Below are positions 19,403-27,925 of a stretch of DNA of 64,000 nucleotides, piece after piece. Origin of the DNA: Thermoanaerobacter ethanolicus JW 200 (GTDB taxonomy: Bacteria; Bacillota; Thermoanaerobacteria; Thermoanaerobacterales; Thermoanaerobacteraceae); assembly GCF_003722315.1 (NCBI RefSeq), contig NZ_CP033580.1, positions 1,943,501-2,007,500 on the forward strand, given 5' to 3'. A program made the position numbers and the translations under genes. Positions within the stretch are counted from its first letter, which is position 1, and each line of letters begins with the position of its first letter. The notes below the pieces were generated by a model. The model saw only the letters and a list, made by a program, of their open reading frames with translations, had not been told where the DNA came from and searched no databases.

Positions 19403-20584
19403 TTGAAAAACACTTTTTTAAATATTTTTATTTCTTTTTTAATTTTAATGGTACTATCTTTAATATTTTTCCCTAAAGAAGCATTAGAAGCCGCCAGAGG
19501 CGGTATAAACCTTTGGCTTTTTACTATTACTCCTTCTCTACTTCCTTTTTTCATAGGTTCAGAGCTTCTTTTACAATTAGGAGTAGTGCATTTTTTAGGC
19601 ACTTTTTTAGAACCTATAATGAGACCTTTATTTAACGTGCCAGGAAGTGGCTCTTTTGCAATGGCAATAGGATACACTTCCGGTTATCCCGTGGGGGCTC
19701 AAGTGATATCAAGACTTTGGGAAGAAAATTTATGCACAACAGAAGAAGCAGAAAGACTCATGTCCTTTTGCAATAATTCAGGCCCCCTTTTTATGTTAGG
19801 GGCCGTAGCAATTGGCATGTTCGGTAGTCCAAAAGCCGGATACATAATCATGGCTTCTAATTACTTAGCAGCTATAACCACTGGACTTCTCTTTCGTCTC
19901 TACAAGAAAAATTCTTATAAAAAGCCCACTTCAACAAAAAACCTTTTAAATGCTGCCATCAAAAAAATGTATTATACAAGAGAGCAGAACAAAAAAAGCT
20001 TAAGTACTATCCTGTCAGAAGCTGTCTTTAAATCAACAAATACTATTATCATGATAGGAGGTTATGTTATACTTTTTTCAGTGGTAATAGAATTTTTAAA
20101 ACTGTATAAAATTTTGGATTTTCTTTCTTACTTCATATCTCCTATATTCATATTATTAGGTTTTGACAAAAGTCTAATACCTGCTTTCTTAAGTGGCCTC
20201 TTAGAAATAACAGTAGGTTCAAACTTAATAAGCCAAGTTTCTGCATCTTTAGAACAAAAAGTAGTATTAGTAAGCGCTATAATAGCATGGGGCGGAATAT
20301 CGATACATGGACAAGTGTTAGGAGTAATAGCAAAAACAAAAATAAAATATCTTCCTTATTTCATTGCAAAAACAATCCAATTTTTTCTTGCCGCTTTATA
20401 CTCCTATTGGTTACTCTCTGTAATAAGAATTCAAGAAGAAAATGCAATTTCCCACGTTTTCAACCTATATACTTACAAAAATTCCTGGGACCTATTTCAA
20501 TTTTCTTTAGTAATTTTTATAATTGTCACTTTGACTATCCTACTTTTTGCAATAGCTATAAAACAATATCTACAACAACATTAA
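19403..20584 (+). CDS. ylbJ: Sporulation integral membrane protein YlbJ
   Basis: 393-residue polytopic membrane protein of the YlbJ/SpoVV family, expressed in the mother cell in Bacillus and needed for spore-cortex and dipicolinate steps. The sequence starts with a hydrophobic helix (FLNIFISFLILMVLSLIFF), then repeated GSELLLQLG, GYTSGYPVGAQ and 8 to 9 hydrophobic segments ending in a TM helix. Translation starts at TTG 19403 after GGTGGGG. Its stop is 1 bp from the convergent gene at 20585. Confidence 0.88.
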   Translation: MKNTFLNIFISFLILMVLSLIFFPKEALEAARGGINLWLFTITPSLLPFFIGSELLLQLGVVHFLGTFLEPIMRPLFNVPGSGSFAMAIGYTSGYPVGAQVISRLWEENLCTTEEAERLMSFCNNSGPLFMLGAVAIGMFGSPKAGYIIMASNYLAAITTGLLFRLYKKNSYKKPTSTKNLLNAAIKKMYYTREQNKKSLSTILSEAVFKSTNTIIMIGGYVILFSVVIEFLKLYKILDFLSYFISPIFILLGFDKSLIPAFLSGLLEITVGSNLISQVSASLEQKVVLVSAIIAWGGISIHGQVLGVIAKTKIKYLPYFIAKTIQFFLAALYSYWLLSVIRIQEENAISHVFNLYTYKNSWDLFQFSLVIFIIVTLTILLFAIAIKQYLQQH

Positions 20585-21049
20585 CTATTTGTTGCCTTTT
20601 AATTCTTCTCTATTTCTCTTAATAGTTTCTAATATTTCAGACACCTGTGACTCAATTTTAGCGAGCAATTCATCAGCATATTCTCTACTTCCTAACCTTA
20701 TTTCCTTTGCATTAGCTTGGGCAGTAGAGATTATTTCTGCTGCCGTCTTTTCCGCCTTTTTAACTATCTCACTTTCACTCACCATTTCCTTAATCTTTTG
20801 TTCGGCTTCTTTTATTATCATTTCTGCTTCCTGTTGTGCCTCTAAAAGAATTCTTTGCCTTTCTTGTTTGATCCATTCCGCCCTTTTAAATTCATCTGGC
20901 AATTTTATTCGGATTTGTCTTATTAAGTCCAAAACTTCTTCTTTGTTTATCAAAACTTTGTTAGAAAGAGGAATAGAAGAACTGTTTTCTATAATGTCTT
21001 CTAATTCTTCTAAAAGATTAAGAACTTCTAAACCATCAAAATTTGACAA
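20585..21049 (-). CDS. Coiled-coil protein of unknown function
   Basis: 154 residues, almost all helical. After about 60 residues there is a long alanine/glutamate/lysine coiled coil (ERQRILLEAQQEAEMIIKEA and following) of the kind seen in ATP-synthase b/E stalk subunits and DivIVA-like proteins. No signal peptide or TM segment. TTG start behind GGGGG. It is downstream of coaD on the same strand and probably in its operon. I do not assign a function. Confidence 0.7.
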   Translation of the reverse strand: MSNFDGLEVLNLLEELEDIIENSSSIPLSNKVLINKEEVLDLIRQIRIKLPDEFKRAEWIKQERQRILLEAQQEAEMIIKEAEQKIKEMVSESEIVKKAEKTAAEIISTAQANAKEIRLGSREYADELLAKIESQVSEILETIKRNREELKGNK

Positions 21050-21067
21050 AAATAAAACCCCCTTTAA

Positions 21068-21547
21068 TTATCTTGAAAATTTTTCTATTAATTTTTGAGC
21101 CACAATATCAGGCACAAACTCAGAAAGACAACCGCCAAATTGTGCAATTTCTTTTACTACACTGGAACTTAAATATCCATACTTTGCATTAGTCATTAAA
21201 AAAATAGTTTCAACAGAAGGGTTTAATTTTTTATTGATTAGCGCCATTTGGAACTCATATTCAAAATCAGATACCATTCTTAAGCCTTTTATTATAGCAT
21301 TAGCATTGACTTTTTTAGCATAATCTACCAATAAACCATCAAAATAATCAATCTCTACATTAGGAATATCATAAGTTACCGCTTTTAAAAGCTCTACCCT
21401 TTCTTCCACTGTAAATAAAGGCTTTTTCGACGGATTTAAAAGCACAGCTACAATAAGCTTATCAAACAGATTTGCTCCTCTTTTTATAATATCAATGTGT
21501 CCATAGGTAACTGGATCAAAACTCCCTGGATAAATTGCAGTTTTCAT
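21068..21547 (-). CDS. coaD: Pantetheine-phosphate adenylyltransferase
   Basis: 159-residue CoaD that adenylates 4'-phosphopantetheine in coenzyme A synthesis. It has [17 protein letters not shown] with the TxGH nucleotidyltransferase motif and the C-terminal [13 protein letters not shown]. The stop/start overlap with rsmD (4 bp) is the conserved rsmD-coaD pair. The earlier CoA steps are encoded by coaBC in the same window. Confidence 0.97.
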   Translation of the reverse strand: MKTAIYPGSFDPVTYGHIDIIKRGANLFDKLIVAVLLNPSKKPLFTVEERVELLKAVTYDIPNVEIDYFDGLLVDYAKKVNANAIIKGLRMVSDFEYEFQMALINKKLNPSVETIFLMTNAKYGYLSSSVVKEIAQFGGCLSEFVPDIVAQKLIEKFSR

Positions 21548-22098
21548 ATTTCCTCCTTATAAAATGATAATATCGTCTCCCCATATTTATTTTCTCTTAT
21601 CTTTACTAAATTTCCATACCTTTCTCTTATTTTATCATTTTTATGGTGTTCTGCTATGATAATGCCGTCTTCCTTTAAAACTTTAGCCTCTCCAAGCTTT
21701 ATAAGAGTTTTTTCGGCAAGGTTTTGATAATAAGGGGGATCTAAAAATATTATATCAAACTTTGTGTTATTTTTGTCTAATATTTCAATAACTTTCAACA
21801 CATCTCGGTGAAGTATTTTAGCAAAAGGTATTAAATTTAATTCAGCTACATTCTCCCTTATGCATTTTATGCTTTTTAAGCTTTTATCTACAAAATAGCA
21901 AAACTGGGCCCCTCTGCTTAATGCTTCGATGCCTATATTACCTGTACCCGCAAATAAATCCAAAAAAATACTTCCTTCTATTTTGTTCATCAATATATTA
22001 AACAGCGATTCTTTAACTCTATCAGCAGTTGGCCGCACTTCATCGCCTTCTAAAGATTTTACCTTTCTTCCCTTTAACTTACCTGCTATCACTCTCAA
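21544..22098 (-). CDS. rsmD: 16S rRNA (guanine(966)-N(2))-methyltransferase RsmD
   Basis: 184-residue SAM-dependent rRNA methyltransferase. [15 protein letters not shown] at the start, [18 protein letters not shown] as SAM motif I and LDPPYYQ as the catalytic N-methyltransferase motif. I choose the TTG at 22096-22098, 7 bases after GGGGG, because it gives the usual MRVIxGKxKGR start; GTG 22111-22113 and ATG 22102-22104 lack a spaced ribosome site. Confidence 0.93.
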   Translation of the reverse strand: MRVIAGKLKGRKVKSLEGDEVRPTADRVKESLFNILMNKIEGSIFLDLFAGTGNIGIEALSRGAQFCYFVDKSLKSIKCIRENVAELNLIPFAKILHRDVLKVIEILDKNNTKFDIIFLDPPYYQNLAEKTLIKLGEAKVLKEDGIIIAEHHKNDKIRERYGNLVKIRENKYGETILSFYKEEI

Positions 22099-22160
22099 AG
22101 ACATTACCCCCACTTCAACAATTATTTTAGCATATTTTTTAAAAATATCGCAAAAAATAT

Positions 22161-22191
22161 GTATAAAATTTTTTCAAAATGGCAAATAATA
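22161..22191 (+). promoter_or_regulatory. Forespore (sigma-F/G type) promoter of a small RNA
   Basis: GTATA (22161-22165) fits the sigma-F/G -35 GYWTA; after 16 bases GCAAATAATA (22182-22191) fits the -10 GgnRAnAnTw except one weakly conserved base. It points away from rsmD, and no protein gene follows on the plus strand. Confidence 0.55.
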
Positions 22192-22197
22192 TTTATG

Positions 22198-22310
22198 GGA
22201 ACAGAAATTTCCCCAAAATTCTTCCTTCAATTTCTCCTCTCCCAGTCCAGGTAGGCAACTACCTGGATTAAAATTTTAAAAGGGCAATCGCAAGGACTGC
22301 CCTTTTTTAT
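22198..22310 (+). ncRNA. Candidate CsfG-like sporulation small RNA
   Basis: About 113 nt on the plus strand between a forespore-type promoter and a terminator. The 5' part is pyrimidine-rich with anti-SD-like C/U motifs (CTTCCTTC, TCTCCTCTCCC). Then come a perfect hairpin TCCAGGTAG-GCAA-CTACCTGGA (22246-22267, GNRA loop) and a terminator hairpin. Position beside rsmD (ylbH) matches what I recall for B. subtilis csfG, a sigma-F/G-controlled RNA between ylbG and ylbH. Family assignment is inference. Confidence 0.5.
22278..22310 (+). terminator. Terminator of the small RNA (also usable by SASP 1)
   Basis: Stem AAAAGGGCA (22278-22286) with TGCCCTTTT (22298-22306), 11-base loop, six T on the plus strand (22303-22308) but only four on the minus strand. 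It works better in the plus direction, where the only upstream candidate is the small RNA. Confidence 0.75.
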
Positions 22311-22321
22311 TATAAATTATT

Positions 22322-22549
22322 TTATTTCCAAGTTCCTTTGCTGGCCATCTGGCTTTCTGCCATTTGTATCATTTTTCTTACCATATGGCCACCTACAGCA
22401 CCGCAATCTCTTGATGTGAGATTGCCCCAGTAGCCATCAGCTGGAGGAGTTATTCCTAATTCATTAGCTATCTCATACTTCCATTGGCTCATAACCTGTT
22501 TTGCTTCTCTTACCACAAGAGGATTCTTAGTTTCTGATCCTACAGCCAT
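22322..22549 (-). CDS. Alpha/beta-type small acid-soluble spore protein 1
   Basis: 75-residue SASP that coats and protects spore DNA. It contains the germination-protease site region MSQWKYEIANELGI (cleavage in EIA) and the C-terminal DGYWGNLTSRDCGAVGGHMVRK DNA-binding motif split over about 45-66. ATG 22547-22549 behind AGGAGGTGATT. It is a tandem copy of the gene at 22693. A GGTTAAATTAATAAT box lies about 29 bp upstream of its start, as for copy 2. Confidence 0.95.
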   Translation of the reverse strand: MAVGSETKNPLVVREAKQVMSQWKYEIANELGITPPADGYWGNLTSRDCGAVGGHMVRKMIQMAESQMASKGTWK

Positions 22550-22643
22550 TTTAATCACCTCCTAAATCATGTTCCATTATTAATTTAACCCGCTATTTAG
22601 GTTATATACCTGTAAACAATTGCTATATATACCTTTTGATATT

Positions 22644-22676
22644 AAAAAGGATATCCCAAAGGGATATCCTTTTTTT
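22644..22676 (-). terminator. Bidirectional terminator between the SASP genes
   Basis: 14-bp stem: 22644-22657 (ending GGATATCCC) pairs with 22661-22674 around a 3-base loop, with A and T runs outside. It closes the 22693 SASP transcript on the minus strand. Confidence 0.88.
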
Positions 22677-22692
22677 ATATTAATAATATGAT

Positions 22693-22920
22693 TTATTTCC
22701 AAGTTCCTTTGCTAGCCATTTGGCTTTCTGCCATTTGTATCATCTTCCTTACCATGTGGCCACCTACAGCACCGCAATCGCGAGATGTGAGGTTGCCCCA
22801 GTAGCCATCAGCTGGAGGAGTTATTCCTAATTCTCTTGCTATTTCATATTTCCATTGGCTCATAACCTGTTTTGCCTCTTTTACCACAAGAGGATTTTTG
22901 GTTTCTGATCCTGCTGCCAT
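22693..22920 (-). CDS. Alpha/beta-type small acid-soluble spore protein 2
   Basis: 75-residue SASP differing from copy 1 at only a few residues (AAGSE for AVGSE, KEAKQ for REAKQ, ARELG for ANELG). The same protease-site and DNA-binding motifs are present. ATG 22918-22920 follows GGAGGTGATTG; in-frame codons upstream are leader. The start region pairs with an inverted copy at 23011-23024 in the leader. Confidence 0.95.
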   Translation of the reverse strand: MAAGSETKNPLVVKEAKQVMSQWKYEIARELGITPPADGYWGNLTSRDCGAVGGHMVRKMIQMAESQMASKGTWK

Positions 22921-23000
22921 TTCAATCACCTCCATTTGTGTTTGTATTATTAATTTAACCAAATTGCTTTTTTATAAACTATAAATTTGTTTTCAAAAAT

Positions 23001-23030
23001 GTATAAAAGTGATTGAAATGGCAAATAATA
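23001..23030 (+). promoter_or_regulatory. Second forespore-type promoter motif, antisense to degV
   Basis: GTATA (23001-23005), 15 bases, GCAAATAATA (23021-23030): the same boxes as at 22161-22191, with AAATGGCAAATAATA shared exactly. It points into the 3' end of degV on the opposite strand. No gene follows, so any transcript would be antisense. The motif is seen; activity is not shown. Confidence 0.35.
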
Positions 23031-23035
23031 AAAAT

Positions 23036-23878
23036 TTATTTTTCCTCAAAAAACACTCCTGCCGCATCAGGCCCTGCATGGGTACCTATTCCGCAGCCAG
23101 CTCTTGACCTTAAAAACTTAGTTATTCCTAACTCACTTCTTAAAGCGGCTTCTATTTCATTTAAAAATTCTTCTTTATCTGTATGAATTAATCCCACTTC
23201 TCTATCTGTAAAATCTACTCCTGTATTTTTCATATAATCAATCATCCAGCGAATAACCTTTTTTTGACCTCTAACCTTATCTACTATTTTTAATTCCCCG
23301 TCATCATTCATTAAAATAGGCTTTATATTTAAAATATTTCCTATAAAAGCCTGTGATTTAGGTAGACGTCCTCCTCTGTACAGATAGTCTAAAGAATCAA
23401 AAGCCATTATATACCTAATTTTAGGAATTAAATCATACACCTTTTCAACAATTTCCTCCTTAGAAGCCCCTGCAACTGCCATTTTAGCAGCTTGAAGAAC
23501 TAACATACCATTTCCTAATGTAAAATGTCTTGAATCAATAACTTCAATCCGTTTTGGGTCTACCATATCCTTGGCAATCACAGCAGATTGATAAGTGCCG
23601 CTAAATTTAGAAGTCAAAATGATGGCAATGATGTAGTCATAGCTCTTTAATAAATCCTTAAAAACCTCCATGAATTCTACTGGTGAAACTTGAGTAGTTG
23701 TAGGCATTTTCCCTTCTCTTAAAAGCCTATAAAATTCTTCTTTTGTTATATCTACACCATCTTTATAACTTACACCATCAATATTGATAGTCAGAGGAAC
23801 TACAAATATTCCATAAGTTTTTACTAAATCCTCAGGTATGTCAGACAAGCTATCTGTGACAATCGCTATCTTTTCCAT
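23036..23878 (-). CDS. DegV family fatty-acid-binding protein (FakB type)
   Basis: 280-residue DegV-fold protein. VTDSLSDIPEDL near the start, TTQVSPVEF and SKFSGTYQSA mark the fatty-acid-binding site; the C-terminal GxGTHAGPDAAGVFF motif is typical. FakB presents a bound fatty acid to FakA for phosphorylation. FakA is encoded two genes upstream on the same strand, separated by recG, which supports a FakB role over other DegV functions. Confidence 0.9.
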   Translation of the reverse strand: MEKIAIVTDSLSDIPEDLVKTYGIFVVPLTINIDGVSYKDGVDITKEEFYRLLREGKMPTTTQVSPVEFMEVFKDLLKSYDYIIAIILTSKFSGTYQSAVIAKDMVDPKRIEVIDSRHFTLGNGMLVLQAAKMAVAGASKEEIVEKVYDLIPKIRYIMAFDSLDYLYRGGRLPKSQAFIGNILNIKPILMNDDGELKIVDKVRGQKKVIRWMIDYMKNTGVDFTDREVGLIHTDKEEFLNEIEAALRSELGITKFLRSRAGCGIGTHAGPDAAGVFFEEK

Positions 23879-23895
23879 ACTACTATTCTCCTTCT

Positions 23896-25941
23896 CTAAT
23901 TTAATATTATTCCTTCTAATTTTTGATAAAATTGATTAAGTAAAATACTTTTTAGCTTTGGATGGTTTTCAAGTTTAGGATCTTTTTCCAGTAACTCTTC
24001 TACATCTTTTTGCACTGTCTTTAAAATATCTATGTCTTCAAAAATGTTAGCAATTTTAAATTCAGGAAGACCATGCTGTCTTAATCCTAAAAATTCACCT
24101 GGTCCTCTTATTTCTAAATCTTTTTCTGCAATTTTAAATCCATCAGAAGTTTGAGCTAAAACTCCCAGTCTTTTTTTAGCTATGTCAGAATTAGAATAAC
24201 TAATCAAAATACAATAAGACTGAAATTCTGACCTGCCAACTCTACCTCTAAGTTGATGAAGCTGTGCAAGTCCAAACCTTTCTGCATTTTCTACAATCAT
24301 CACTGTTGCATTAGGTACATTTACTCCCACCTCTATTACTGTAGTAGAAACTAAAATATCGATTTTGCCATTTACAAACTCTTCCATAACCTTCTCTTTA
24401 TCGCTGTCAGTCATTTTACCGTGTAAAAGTCCTACTTTAGCTTCCTTAAAAGCATCTTCATAAATTTCTCTATATACTATTTCGGCAGACATCGCATTTA
24501 TTTTATCCGATTCTTCAATTAGTGGACAAACTACATAAACTTGCCTTCCCTTTTTTACTTCCTTCATTGCAAACTCGTAGGCTTTTTTTCTCACAGAAGA
24601 AGAAATAACGTAGGTTTTAACTTTTTTTCTTCCAGGAGGTAATTGGTCAATTATTGATATATCTAAATCTCCATAAAGAATGAGAGCTAATGTACGAGGA
24701 ATTGGTGTAGCTGTCATAACCAAAACATCGGGATTTTCACCTTTTTGTGTCAAAAGCGCCCTTTGTCTCACACCAAATCGGTGTTGCTCATCAGTTATAC
24801 AAAGTCCTAAATTGTTAAAAATAACATTATCCTCTATTAGTGCATGTGTCCCTACTACAATATCATAATCTCCATTTTTAATTTTTTCTAGTACTTCTTT
24901 TTTATTAGAAGGTGAAATGCTGCCAGATAAAAGCCCAATTTTTATATCAGTATTTCTAAAAAGCTCTTTTAATGTATGATAATGCTGTTTTGCCAATATC
25001 TCCGTTGGAGCCATCATTGCCACTTGATAGCCATTCTTGACAGCAATGTACATGCTGCAAGCTGCAACAACTGTTTTACCAGAGCCCACATCTCCCTGCA
25101 CTAAGCGATTCATCACTTTGTGAGAATTCATATCTGCAATTATTTCTTTTAAAACTTTTATCTGCGCCGAAGTCAATTTAAAGGGTAATCCCATGAGAAA
25201 AGGCTTTAACTCTACTCTTTCAAATTTTATCCCCTTTTTCCCTTTAACAGACCTTTTCATTAAAAATAAGGCCATTTGCAGCAAAAAAAGTTCTTGATAT
25301 TTAAATCTGTATTTTGCTTGTTCTAAATATGCCTCATTTTGGGGGAAATTTATATTAATTAGTGCGTTCTTTATATCCATTAATCCTTTTTCAGATAAAA
25401 ATTCTTCATCAAAAAACTCTTCCACTTCCTGTACATAATCATGAAGCGCATTAAACATTATCTTCCTGATAGCATTTTGCGTCAACCCTTCTGTAAGCCC
25501 ATAAATAGGAACTATCCTTCCAGTGTTTAATTTAAAATCTTCACTTTTTTCTAAAACAGGATTTTCTACTATTAACTGCCCATATTTAAATTGCAATTTG
25601 CCGTTTATTATATATTCTTCACCAATTTTAAAATTATTCTTTATATAGGGTTGATTATACCAAACTAATTCTACTGCACCTGTTCCATCTTTTACAGGCA
25701 CTTTAGTTATGATAACTTTTGAAGTCTTTATTTCTCGGGGACTACCTGCAATATAACCTCTAAAAGTTTGTTTTTCCCCAACTTTTAGGTCCTCAATCTT
25801 TAAAATATCGCTTCTATTCTCATAATCTTTGGGAAAATAGAATAATAAGTCCTCTACTGTGTTTATTCCCAATTTTTTAAGAAGTTTTGCCCTTTTAGGT
25901 CCAACTCCTTTTACGTACTGAATATCCAGATTTAAAGGCAT
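23896..25941 (-). CDS. recG: ATP-dependent DNA helicase RecG
   Basis: 681-residue branch-migration helicase acting at stalled forks. The N-terminal wedge/OB domain includes YFPKDYENRSD and GxVELVWYNQPY. Walker A is VQGDVGSGKTVVA, the DExx box ITDEQHRFG, then VMTATPIPRTLAL and the C-terminal QLRGRVGRSEFQSYC. Length is normal. It lies 17 bp from degV and 12 bp from fakA, so it is embedded in the fatty-acid kinase cluster. Confidence 0.98.
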   Translation of the reverse strand: MPLNLDIQYVKGVGPKRAKLLKKLGINTVEDLLFYFPKDYENRSDILKIEDLKVGEKQTFRGYIAGSPREIKTSKVIITKVPVKDGTGAVELVWYNQPYIKNNFKIGEEYIINGKLQFKYGQLIVENPVLEKSEDFKLNTGRIVPIYGLTEGLTQNAIRKIMFNALHDYVQEVEEFFDEEFLSEKGLMDIKNALININFPQNEAYLEQAKYRFKYQELFLLQMALFLMKRSVKGKKGIKFERVELKPFLMGLPFKLTSAQIKVLKEIIADMNSHKVMNRLVQGDVGSGKTVVAACSMYIAVKNGYQVAMMAPTEILAKQHYHTLKELFRNTDIKIGLLSGSISPSNKKEVLEKIKNGDYDIVVGTHALIEDNVIFNNLGLCITDEQHRFGVRQRALLTQKGENPDVLVMTATPIPRTLALILYGDLDISIIDQLPPGRKKVKTYVISSSVRKKAYEFAMKEVKKGRQVYVVCPLIEESDKINAMSAEIVYREIYEDAFKEAKVGLLHGKMTDSDKEKVMEEFVNGKIDILVSTTVIEVGVNVPNATVMIVENAERFGLAQLHQLRGRVGRSEFQSYCILISYSNSDIAKKRLGVLAQTSDGFKIAEKDLEIRGPGEFLGLRQHGLPEFKIANIFEDIDILKTVQKDVEELLEKDPKLENHPKLKSILLNQFYQKLEGIILN

Positions 25942-25953
25942 TTCATTTCACCT

Positions 25954-27534
25954 TTACTCTATTGATATAACATAATAGTAAAGCGGCTGACCTCCAAAAT
26001 AAATTTCCACATCTGCCTCTACGGAAAGAGAATTTTTCAATTCCTCCGCTTTTTCTTTTGTAACTTCTTCCCCATAATATATGCTAACTAATGAAGAATC
26101 CTCATCTAAAGCTTTATAAATCAATTCTTGTGCTACTTTATTATAATCTTTTCCTACTGATTCCAGACTGTCATTTATAAAACCTAACACATCTCCTTTT
26201 TTGATTTCAAAACCGTTTATTTGCGTGTCTCTTATTGAATAAGTCACTTCAATTGTCTTTATATTACTTAATATTTCTTTTATTCTAGTTACATTTTCCT
26301 CTAAACTTTTTTCAGTATCAATATTTACAATGGCAGTTATAGCTTCATTAAAATTATTTGTTGGGATTATTTCTACTTTCTTATTTGATAAGGCTTTTGC
26401 TTGTTCGCAAGCCATTATTATATTTTTATTATTAGGAAAAACTAAAATATTTTCCGCATTTATCTTTTTTATACCCTCTAAAATGTCATTTGTACTGGGA
26501 TTCATCGTTTGTCCACCATTTATAATAACATCACAACCCAGTTCTGAAAAAAGATTTTTAATTCCTTCTCCGTTAACTACAACCAAAACCCCATATTTTT
26601 TTTCAGGCTTTCGCTCTTCACTTACCAAACTTTCATGTTGTATTTTCATATTGTCAATTTTTACTTTTATAAGTTCACCTATTTTAAGTCCTTCTTCTAA
26701 TACTAATCCAGGATTGTTGGTATGCACATGGACTTTTAAAATGTCATCATCTGAAACTAACACCAAACTATCTCCAAATTTGCCAAATTTCTCTTTTAAA
26801 ATAGCTTCTGCATAAGTCTTTTTTGTTTTGACTAATATTTCTGTACAATATAAAAATCTTAAATCCTCCACAACTTGCTTATTTGTTACTATCCCTTCTA
26901 AAACTTCTATCGGCTCAATTTTGTTTCCTTTAAACCCTTCAAACATCCCTTTTAATACATACACAAATCCCATTCCACCAGAATCAACTACTCCAGCCTC
27001 TTTTAAAACTGGTAAGAGATTGGGGGTGTTTTCTAAGGACTTTTCTGCAGCTTCAATAATCTTCGGGAAGAATTCTTCAAAATTTTCAACTTGTTTACAT
27101 ATTTTTTCAGCCTCTTCTGCAGTTTCCCTACATACTGTGAGAATAGTACCTTCTACAGGTCTCATAACTGCTTTATAAGCTACCTCTACACCAGCTTTCA
27201 AGCCTTCTGCAAAATCGCAAGGAGTTATCTTTTTTGTATCTCTAAGTCGTTTAGAAAAGCCTCTAAAAATCTGGGACAAAATAACTCCAGAATTACCTTT
27301 TGCCCCCATCAAGGTGCCTTTAGAAATAGCATCTAAAACGTCTTTTATCGTATCTTGTGATTTTTCTAACTCTTTGGCAGCGTATTGCATTGTATACGCC
27401 ATATTAGAGCCAGTATCACCATCTGGAACAGGAAAAACATTAAGTTTATCAACTTCTACTTTATTGTTAAAAAGATAATTAGAGCTTGCAGTCATCATGT
27501 TCTTTAAAGTTTTTCCATCTAAGTACTTCAACAT
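25954..27534 (-). CDS. fakA: Fatty acid kinase FakA (YloV, DAK domain)
   Basis: 526-residue kinase that phosphorylates fatty acids held by FakB. The N-terminal DhaL/Dak2 domain has NVFPVPDGDTGSNM and GAKGNSGVILSQI (nucleotide and magnesium site); a middle domain and a C-terminal DegV-like domain (from about 320) follow. ATG 27532-27534 is preceded by GAGGAGG, so the 13 codons upstream are not used. It overlaps nothing and directly follows the Asp23 gene, the conserved yloU-yloV order. Confidence 0.93.
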   Translation of the reverse strand: MLKYLDGKTLKNMMTASSNYLFNNKVEVDKLNVFPVPDGDTGSNMAYTMQYAAKELEKSQDTIKDVLDAISKGTLMGAKGNSGVILSQIFRGFSKRLRDTKKITPCDFAEGLKAGVEVAYKAVMRPVEGTILTVCRETAEEAEKICKQVENFEEFFPKIIEAAEKSLENTPNLLPVLKEAGVVDSGGMGFVYVLKGMFEGFKGNKIEPIEVLEGIVTNKQVVEDLRFLYCTEILVKTKKTYAEAILKEKFGKFGDSLVLVSDDDILKVHVHTNNPGLVLEEGLKIGELIKVKIDNMKIQHESLVSEERKPEKKYGVLVVVNGEGIKNLFSELGCDVIINGGQTMNPSTNDILEGIKKINAENILVFPNNKNIIMACEQAKALSNKKVEIIPTNNFNEAITAIVNIDTEKSLEENVTRIKEILSNIKTIEVTYSIRDTQINGFEIKKGDVLGFINDSLESVGKDYNKVAQELIYKALDEDSSLVSIYYGEEVTKEKAEELKNSLSVEADVEIYFGGQPLYYYVISIE

Positions 27535-27544
27535 AACTTCCTCC

Positions 27545-27895
27545 TCAATTATCAACTTTAATTCCCTGAACATTTATTATTACATTTTCCACTTTTACTC
27601 CTACAAATTTCTCGACAGCATATTTCACTTTTTCAATAGCATTCGCTGAAACAGTTTTTATATTTACACCGTATAGGACAACTATATAAACTTCCAGTGT
27701 TACACCATCTTCTGTAGCTAAAACTTTGACTCCTCTCCCTGAATTTTCTGTTTTAAATATTTCTATTAATCCATTTGCTCCTCTCCTCCCCAAGCCTACT
27801 ATCCCATAACACTCCGCTACTGCTCTACTGGTTATAGCAGCAATTGCATCATTTGAGATATTTATTACTCCATATTTGTTTTTTATTTGAATCAT
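27545..27895 (-). CDS. Asp23/Gls24 family envelope stress protein (YloU)
   Basis: 116-residue alkaline-shock-protein-23 family member. GVINISNDAIAAITSRAVAECYGIVG at the start and the repeated VSANAIEKVKYAVE ... VIINVQGIKV pattern are typical. The exact role is unknown; in other Firmicutes it is membrane-associated and linked to envelope stress. First gene of the asp23-fakA-recG-degV unit behind the promoter at 27926-27954. Confidence 0.9.
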   Translation of the reverse strand: MIQIKNKYGVINISNDAIAAITSRAVAECYGIVGLGRRGANGLIEIFKTENSGRGVKVLATEDGVTLEVYIVVLYGVNIKTVSANAIEKVKYAVEKFVGVKVENVIINVQGIKVDN

Positions 27896-27925
27896 TAATA
27901 TCCCTCCAAATCAATCTTAATTTAT

